A stretch of DNA of 8,046 nt from NCBI GenBank assembly GCA_947165745.1, contig CAMVBO010000061.1:1-8046 (forward strand). Direction: 5' to 3'. Origin of the DNA: an uncultured Clostridia bacterium (GTDB lineage: Bacteria > Bacillota_A > Clostridia > Christensenellales > Aristaeellaceae). Below, one piece after another: positions 3,964 to 8,046 of this stretch. The position numbers and the translations under genes are program-made. The notes under the pieces are model-generated. The model worked only from the letters and a program-made list of their open reading frames with translations. It was not told the origin of the DNA and searched no databases. The stretch's first letter is position 1. Each line of letters starts with the position of its first letter.

Positions 3964-6900
3964 ATGCGCATCTATACCGGGCGCAGCCGCCTGATGGAGG
4001 CCGCCCTGATCGAGACCCTGCGCCGGGACATGGCCGCCCCGGAAGCCGTGGAGGCCCACATCGTGGTGGTGCCCAAGCAGCTGACGCTGCAGACCGAGCG
4101 GACGCTGCTTTCGGCGCTGAACCTGCCCGGCTCCTTCAGCCTGCAGGTGTTGAGCCCGGAGCGCCTGTGCGGGCGCGTCTTTGAATCCGCCGGTCAGCCA
4201 GAGGGCGTGCGGGTGGACGAGCGCGGCCGGGTGATGCTGGTGCGCGCCGCCGCGCGGCAGGTGGATGAAAGGCTCAAGCTCTATCGCGGGGCGGTGAACC
4301 GCCGGGGCTTCGCGGACCGCTGCGCCCGCCAGCTGGAGCTGGTGCGCCAGGCGGGGCTGACGCCGGAGGCGCTGTTCGCCTGCGCGGAGGCCGCCGAGGG
4401 CATGCTGCGCATGAAGCTGGACGACCTGGGCGTGATCCTGGAGGCCTACGAGGGGATGATCGAGGGCCGCTTCCAGGACGGCGAGTCCGAGTTTATCCAC
4501 GCCGCGGCCCGCGCCGGAGAGGCGGAATTCCTGCGCCGCGCCCGGGTCTATTTCTATGGGTTTGACCTGACGCCGCCCACGCTGCACAGCCTGATCGGCG
4601 CGGTGTCGGCCGCGTGCCCGGAGACGAGCGTGTTCCTGCCCCTGGCCAACGACGAGCGCGCCAGGGATTTCGACGCCTGGCTGCCGCTGAAAAACTGCTA
4701 TGAGCGGCTGTACGAGGCGGCGAAGCGGGCCGGGGTCTACCAGCCCGAGCGCGTGCGCGTGGAGGCCTCGGGCGAGGCGAAGGAGGGCTTTTTGATCCTG
4801 CCCGCGCCGGCGCAGGACGACGGCCTGTCCCGCCTGTCCCGGGAGCTGTTCGCCTTTCCCGCCGAGCCGGACCCGTCCGACAGGCCGCCGAAGTCCGTCC
4901 AGCTGGCCACGCTGCGCGGGCCTCTGGAGGAGTGCCGGTTTGCCGCCGCGCTGTGCCGCAGGCTGGTGATGCGGAATGATTGGCGTTGGGGCGACATACA
5001 GATATTGTGCCGCGACCTGGACGGCTACCGGCAACCGCTGCAGGAGGCCTTCCGCGCCTACGAGGTGCCGCTGTTCCTGTCCGCCAGCCGCCCGGCCTCC
5101 CGCCACCCGCTGGCGGAGTGCCTTACCGCCGCGCTGCGCCTGTGCGAGGGCAATCCCCGCATGGAGGACGCGCTGGCGCTGCTGCACACGGGCTGCGTGC
5201 CGCTGGAGGCGGACGAGGCCGACCGCCTCGCCAACCACGCGGCGAAGTACGGTTTGAAGCCCTGGGCGCTGCTCAAGCCCCTGAAGCGGGGCACGGAGGC
5301 GGAGATCCAGGCGCTGGAGCCCCTGCGGGCCAGGTTTGCCGAGCCGGTCAACGCGCTGAAGCGGCGGGTGAAGCAGGCGGCGGATCTGAAGGGCCAGCTT
5401 TCCGCCCTGTTCCAGTTCCTCACCGACATCGACGCCCCGGGGCGGCTGCAGGCCCGCCTGGACGCGCTGATCGCCGCCGACCTGCGCCAGCAGGCGGGGG
5501 AGGAGAGCCAGGTGTGGAACCGGATCATCGGCGCGCTGGACCAGATGGCGGGCCTGATGGGGGACGCGCCGCTGCCGATCGACGAGCTGCGCCAGACGCT
5601 GGAGGAATCGCTGGACGCCGCCATCATCAAGCCGCTGCCCCAGTCCGGGGACGCGGTGTACGCCCAGACCACCGACCGCATCGCCGCCCAGCGCTGCAAG
5701 GCGCTGCTGATCCTGGGGGAGACGGACCATACCCGGGCGGAGGCGGACGGCCTGCTGAATCCCGCCCAGCGGCAGACCTTCGCCCGCATCGCCCACGCCT
5801 ATGTGGGGCCGGGGGAGGGCGAGCTGTCGCGCATGCGCCGGTTCTACCTGAAATCCGCCGTGGAGATGGCGGAGGAATACCTGTGCGTCACCTGCCCGCT
5901 GAGCGGCCTGGACGGCGGGGCCCAACGCCCCGGCGCGCTGATGGGCCTGATCCGGGGCGTGTTCCCGGCCCTGGGCGTGCGCGGCGGCGTGCTGGAGGAC
6001 GCGGGCATCCAGCGGATGCTGCGCGCCGCCCCGGAGGCCGCGGCTGCCTGCGCGGCCAGGGCGCTTTCCGGCGTGGGCGAGGGCGAGGCAGCCCAGCCGG
6101 CGGATCGCGCCGCACTGGCGGGTCTCAAGCGGATCCTGGAGAATGAGGGCGTGCCCGCCTGGCAGAGCGAGCGGTTAAACCGGGCTCTGGAGCGCGTGGG
6201 CACGGCGCTGCGCCACGGGGAGAGCGCCGAGCGGCTGAACCCGGCCACGGCAAAGGCGCTGTACGGCGAGCTGCGCCGCCAGAGCGTCACGCGGCTGGAG
6301 AAATACGCCCAGTGCCCCTTTGCGTACTTCACCCAGTACGGCTTAAAGCCGCTGCGCATCGAGCCCTATCAGCTGAACGCGAAGGATGAGGGCACCTTCT
6401 TCCACAACGCGGTGCACGAATTCCTGCTGGAGAGCATGAACGATCTGAACGGGCTCACGGAGAAGGACGCCGAGGCGCGGATGGACGGCATCGCGGACCG
6501 GCTGCTGGACGCCCTGGCCGCCTCCGGGCCCCTGGGGGACAGCGCCGTGGCCCTTGCGGAGCGGCGCCGATTGAAGGCCACGGCCCGCACCTGCGCCGCC
6601 GTGCTGGCGGAGCATATGCGGGGCAGCCGGTTCAATCCCTCCGCCCTGGAGACGGATTTCGGCGTGGAGGACGGCGCGCCCGCGCGGCTGACGGTGAACG
6701 CCGTCAGCGGCGAATGCACGCTGGAGGGCCGCATCGACCGCATCGACGAGTGGGCGGCGGGGGGCTATCTGCGGGTGATCGACTACAAGCGCGGGGGCAG
6801 GGACCTGGCGCTGGACGCGGTTTATCACGGGCTGAGCCTGCAGCTGCCGGTCTATCTGGCGGCGGCGATGAAAAAGCGCCGGGAGCAGAGCGCGGGCGTA

Positions 6901-7353
6901 TACTATTTCAGCCTGGACGAGGGCATCCTGGCCACCCAGTCCACCGACCCGGCCGAGGTGGAAAAGGCCCGGCGGGACAGCTTCCGGCTCACCGGCCTGG
7001 CCCCGGACGATGTGTCGCTGCTCCAGGCCCAGTCGCCCAACTTCCCGGAGGTGCTGAACGTGCGCGTCACCAAGGGCGGCGACCTGTACAAGGGCACGCT
7101 GGCCACCGACGCGGGCGGCTTCCGGGCGCTGGTGAAGCGCACGCTGGAAAAGGCCGGCGAGCACCTGGACGGCATCCGCGAGGGACTGATGCAGGCCGCG
7201 CCTGCCCGCTTTCGCCAGCAGAACCCCTGCCAGTATTGCGACTGGAAGGGCGTTTGCCTGTTCGACGACCGCCTGGACGCCCGGCGCGTGCGCCGCTTCG
7301 AGGGCATGCGCGGGGACGAGGCGATGGAGAAGATAAAGCTGGAAGAAAAATAA
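3964..7353 (+). CDS. addB: AddB, nuclease/iron-sulfur subunit of the AddAB helicase-nuclease
   Basis: This 1129-residue protein is close to the usual length of Gram-positive AddB (about 1150-1200). AddAB processes double-strand DNA ends for recombination, cutting strands until a Chi site is met and then loading RecA. AddB supplies the nuclease for one strand and the iron-sulfur clamp. The N-terminal part has the family stretch VVVPKQLTLQTER (30-42), then QVLSPERL. The C-terminal PD-(D/E)XK nuclease shows GRIDRID (922-928) and IDYKRG with D940 and K942. Cysteines C784, C1089, C1092 and C1098 match the single-plus-C-x2-C-x5-C iron-sulfur arrangement of the family. Oddity: the N-terminus MRIYTGRSRLMEAAL lacks the GSGK(T/S) P-loop usually kept in Firmicutes AddB. 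The start at 3964 has GGAGG 6 nt upstream. The frame opens earlier at 3874, but only inside the tandem repeat. addA does not follow. No terminator is visible after TAA-TAG. Confidence 0.93.
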   Translation: MRIYTGRSRLMEAALIETLRRDMAAPEAVEAHIVVVPKQLTLQTERTLLSALNLPGSFSLQVLSPERLCGRVFESAGQPEGVRVDERGRVMLVRAAARQVDERLKLYRGAVNRRGFADRCARQLELVRQAGLTPEALFACAEAAEGMLRMKLDDLGVILEAYEGMIEGRFQDGESEFIHAAARAGEAEFLRRARVYFYGFDLTPPTLHSLIGAVSAACPETSVFLPLANDERARDFDAWLPLKNCYERLYEAAKRAGVYQPERVRVEASGEAKEGFLILPAPAQDDGLSRLSRELFAFPAEPDPSDRPPKSVQLATLRGPLEECRFAAALCRRLVMRNDWRWGDIQILCRDLDGYRQPLQEAFRAYEVPLFLSASRPASRHPLAECLTAALRLCEGNPRMEDALALLHTGCVPLEADEADRLANHAAKYGLKPWALLKPLKRGTEAEIQALEPLRARFAEPVNALKRRVKQAADLKGQLSALFQFLTDIDAPGRLQARLDALIAADLRQQAGEESQVWNRIIGALDQMAGLMGDAPLPIDELRQTLEESLDAAIIKPLPQSGDAVYAQTTDRIAAQRCKALLILGETDHTRAEADGLLNPAQRQTFARIAHAYVGPGEGELSRMRRFYLKSAVEMAEEYLCVTCPLSGLDGGAQRPGALMGLIRGVFPALGVRGGVLEDAGIQRMLRAAPEAAAACAARALSGVGEGEAAQPADRAALAGLKRILENEGVPAWQSERLNRALERVGTALRHGESAERLNPATAKALYGELRRQSVTRLEKYAQCPFAYFTQYGLKPLRIEPYQLNAKDEGTFFHNAVHEFLLESMNDLNGLTEKDAEARMDGIADRLLDALAASGPLGDSAVALAERRRLKATARTCAAVLAEHMRGSRFNPSALETDFGVEDGAPARLTVNAVSGECTLEGRIDRIDEWAAGGYLRVIDYKRGGRDLALDAVYHGLSLQLPVYLAAAMKKRREQSAGVYYFSLDEGILATQSTDPAEVEKARRDSFRLTGLAPDDVSLLQAQSPNFPEVLNVRVTKGGDLYKGTLATDAGGFRALVKRTLEKAGEHLDGIREGLMQAAPARFRQQNPCQYCDWKGVCLFDDRLDARRVRRFEGMRGDEAMEKIKLEEK

Positions 7354-7375
7354 TAGAAAAAATGGAATAAAGGCA

Positions 7376-7404
7376 TTGACATCAACGCTTTACCATGCTA
7401 TAAT
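7376..7404 (+). promoter_or_regulatory. Consensus sigma-A promoter of the T-box/trpB2 unit
   Basis: TTGACA (7376-7381), a 17-nt spacer and TATAAT (7399-7404) match the consensus at all twelve positions, with an extra TG (7396-7397) one base before the -10. The predicted start is near 7411, at the 5' edge of the T-box. Such a strong promoter fits a gene controlled afterwards by transcription attenuation. It begins only 22 bp after the addB stop codon. Confidence 0.93.
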
Positions 7405-7410
7405 GCTGCC

Positions 7411-7681
7411 AACCGTTGAGAGAGAAGAGTAATCCTCACAACCGAACGGCAAAGAGAGTCGCGGGCGGTGGAATCGCGGCGCGGGCGGCGGGGATGAATG
7501 GGCTTTCGAGGGCAAACCGAACGGAGCAATCCCAGTAGGGGCGACGGAGTTCCCTCCGTTATCAAAGGAGCCGTATGATGGTACGGTACAGAGCGGGCGC
7601 GCAAAGCGTCAAGCCGGGTGGCACCGCAGGGAGAAGTTTTGATCCCCTGTCCCAGCAAACACAACTGGGACAGGGGTTTTT
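7411..7681 (+). ncRNA. Tryptophan-specific T-box riboswitch
   Basis: This leader binds tRNA and lets transcription continue only when the tRNA is uncharged. Stem I holds the AGTA motif (7427-7430), the AGAGAG motif (7453-7458), and a specifier loop GAA-TGG-G with the Trp codon TGG at 7499-7501. The base of the stem closes by TTGAGAG with CTTTCGA. A conserved CCGTTA lies in the Stem II hairpin ACGGAG/CTCCGT (7544-7549, 7554-7559). Stem III is CCGTA/TACGG (7571-7575, 7582-7586). The T-box core CGGGTGGCACCGC (7615-7627) has acceptor-pairing bases TGGC (7619-7622). The C fits the G73 discriminator of bacterial tRNA-Trp. The antiterminator pairs GGG (7616-7618) with CCC (7651-7653), and GCAGGG (7626-7631) with CCCTGT (7645-7650). 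Those 3' arms are part of the terminator stem, so the two folds exclude each other. The downstream trpB2 gene agrees with Trp specificity. Confidence 0.95.
7644..7681 (+). terminator. T-box regulated intrinsic terminator
   Basis: CCCCTGTCCCAG (7644-7655) and its perfect complement (7665-7676) form a 12-bp stem with a 9-nt A-rich loop, followed by five T. It is the off state of the T-box. Uncharged tRNA-Trp should stabilise the competing antiterminator. The trpB2 start codon lies 36 nt further on. Confidence 0.95.
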
Positions 7682-7717
7682 GTATGCCCCGTCCCGCGAT
7701 CGGAAAGGAGAATACCC

Positions 7718-8046
7718 ATGAGCGAAGTCAAGAAGATTCCCTACAAGATCTATCTGGAAGAAAGCGAGATGCCCAGGTATTGGTACAATGTGCGCGCGGA
7801 CATGAAAAACAAGCCCGCGCCGCTGCTGAACCCCGGCACCCTCGAGCCCATGAAGGCCGAGGAGCTGGCCCCGGTGTTCTGCGAGGAGCTGATCAAGCAG
7901 GAGCTGGACAACGACACCCGGGAATATCCCATCCCCCAGGAGATCCAGGACTTCTACAAGATGTACCGCCCGTCGCCGCTGGTGCGCGCCTACTGCCTTG
8001 AGGAGAAGCTCGGGACCCCGGCGAAGATCTACTACAAGTTCGAGGG
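7718..8046 (+). CDS. trpB2: TrpB2-type tryptophan synthase beta chain (5' part, runs off the window)
   Basis: The 109 complete N-terminal codons match the TrpB2 (TrpB-like PLP enzyme) branch, which joins indole and serine to make tryptophan. Markers of this branch are the N-terminal extension [20 protein letters not shown] (10-29), the [11 protein letters not shown] segment (35-45), LAPVF..[15 protein letters not shown], then [27 protein letters not shown] (83-109). The window stops just before the family's GSHKxN motif with the PLP-binding lysine, so catalytic residues are not visible. TrpB2 proteins are normally about 420-450 residues and often lack a partner TrpA, using free or salvaged indole. 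The start at 7718 has GGAAAGGAG 7 nt upstream. Expression is governed by the upstream Trp T-box. Whether trpA or other trp genes follow cannot be seen. Confidence 0.92.
   Translation, partial: [109 protein letters not shown]

Noticed and set aside
3739..5925. Long open frame of 728 codons on the minus strand
   Set aside because: It lies antisense to addB and the tandem repeat, has a biased low-complexity composition (Arg, Gln, Leu, Gly), shows no domain, and has no ribosome binding site. It is a by-product of GC-rich third codon positions.

Overview
The window looks like chromosomal DNA of a GC-rich member of the Bacillota, most likely a gut-type Clostridia relative. Three signs point there: a Gram-positive type AddB nuclease subunit, a tryptophan T-box leader, and consensus sigma-A promoters with strong AGGAGG-type ribosome binding sites. 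The taxonomic placement is inference. No phage, transposase, CRISPR, rRNA or tRNA genes were seen.

Left part (1-3520), all genes on the minus strand. In transcription order these are a secreted four-repeat SH3b protein (2633-3520) with its own terminator, an NAD(P)-binding epimerase-like SDR protein (1460-2482) with its own extended -10 promoter, rsmG (650-1360), and a tiny acidic lipoprotein (288-539) followed by a terminator hairpin. The epimerase and rsmG are probably co-transcribed, because no terminator lies between them. That gap instead holds a G-rich 22-bp direct repeat. The left edge (1-255) has no gene but carries two related hairpin modules that look like a dispersed intergenic repeat.

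Centre (3521-3963). This 443-bp divergent intergenic region lies between the SH3b gene (minus) and addB (plus). The SH3b leader contains a 97-nt element closed by a 15-bp stem. The addB leader contains a near-perfect 80-bp tandem repeat, each unit able to form two GC-rich hairpins. Neither element matched a riboswitch class I know. They are the strongest candidates in the window for something undescribed.

Right part (3964-8046), plus strand. A full-length addB encodes the nuclease/iron-sulfur subunit of the AddAB recombination helicase-nuclease. It keeps the C-terminal nuclease and four-cysteine iron-sulfur site but has lost the N-terminal P-loop. addA is not next to it. Next comes a perfect consensus promoter, a tryptophan-specific T-box riboswitch (specifier TGG, acceptor bulge TGGC, mutually exclusive antiterminator and terminator), and the first 109 codons of a TrpB2-type tryptophan synthase beta chain. 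The leader and gene agree: starvation for charged tRNA-Trp should switch on tryptophan synthesis from indole.

Several genes here appear to be controlled at the RNA-leader level: the T-box, the SH3b leader, the addB repeat leader, and a hairpin that would hide the lipoprotein ribosome binding site. Only the T-box is a recognised family. The others rest on base pairing read by eye.
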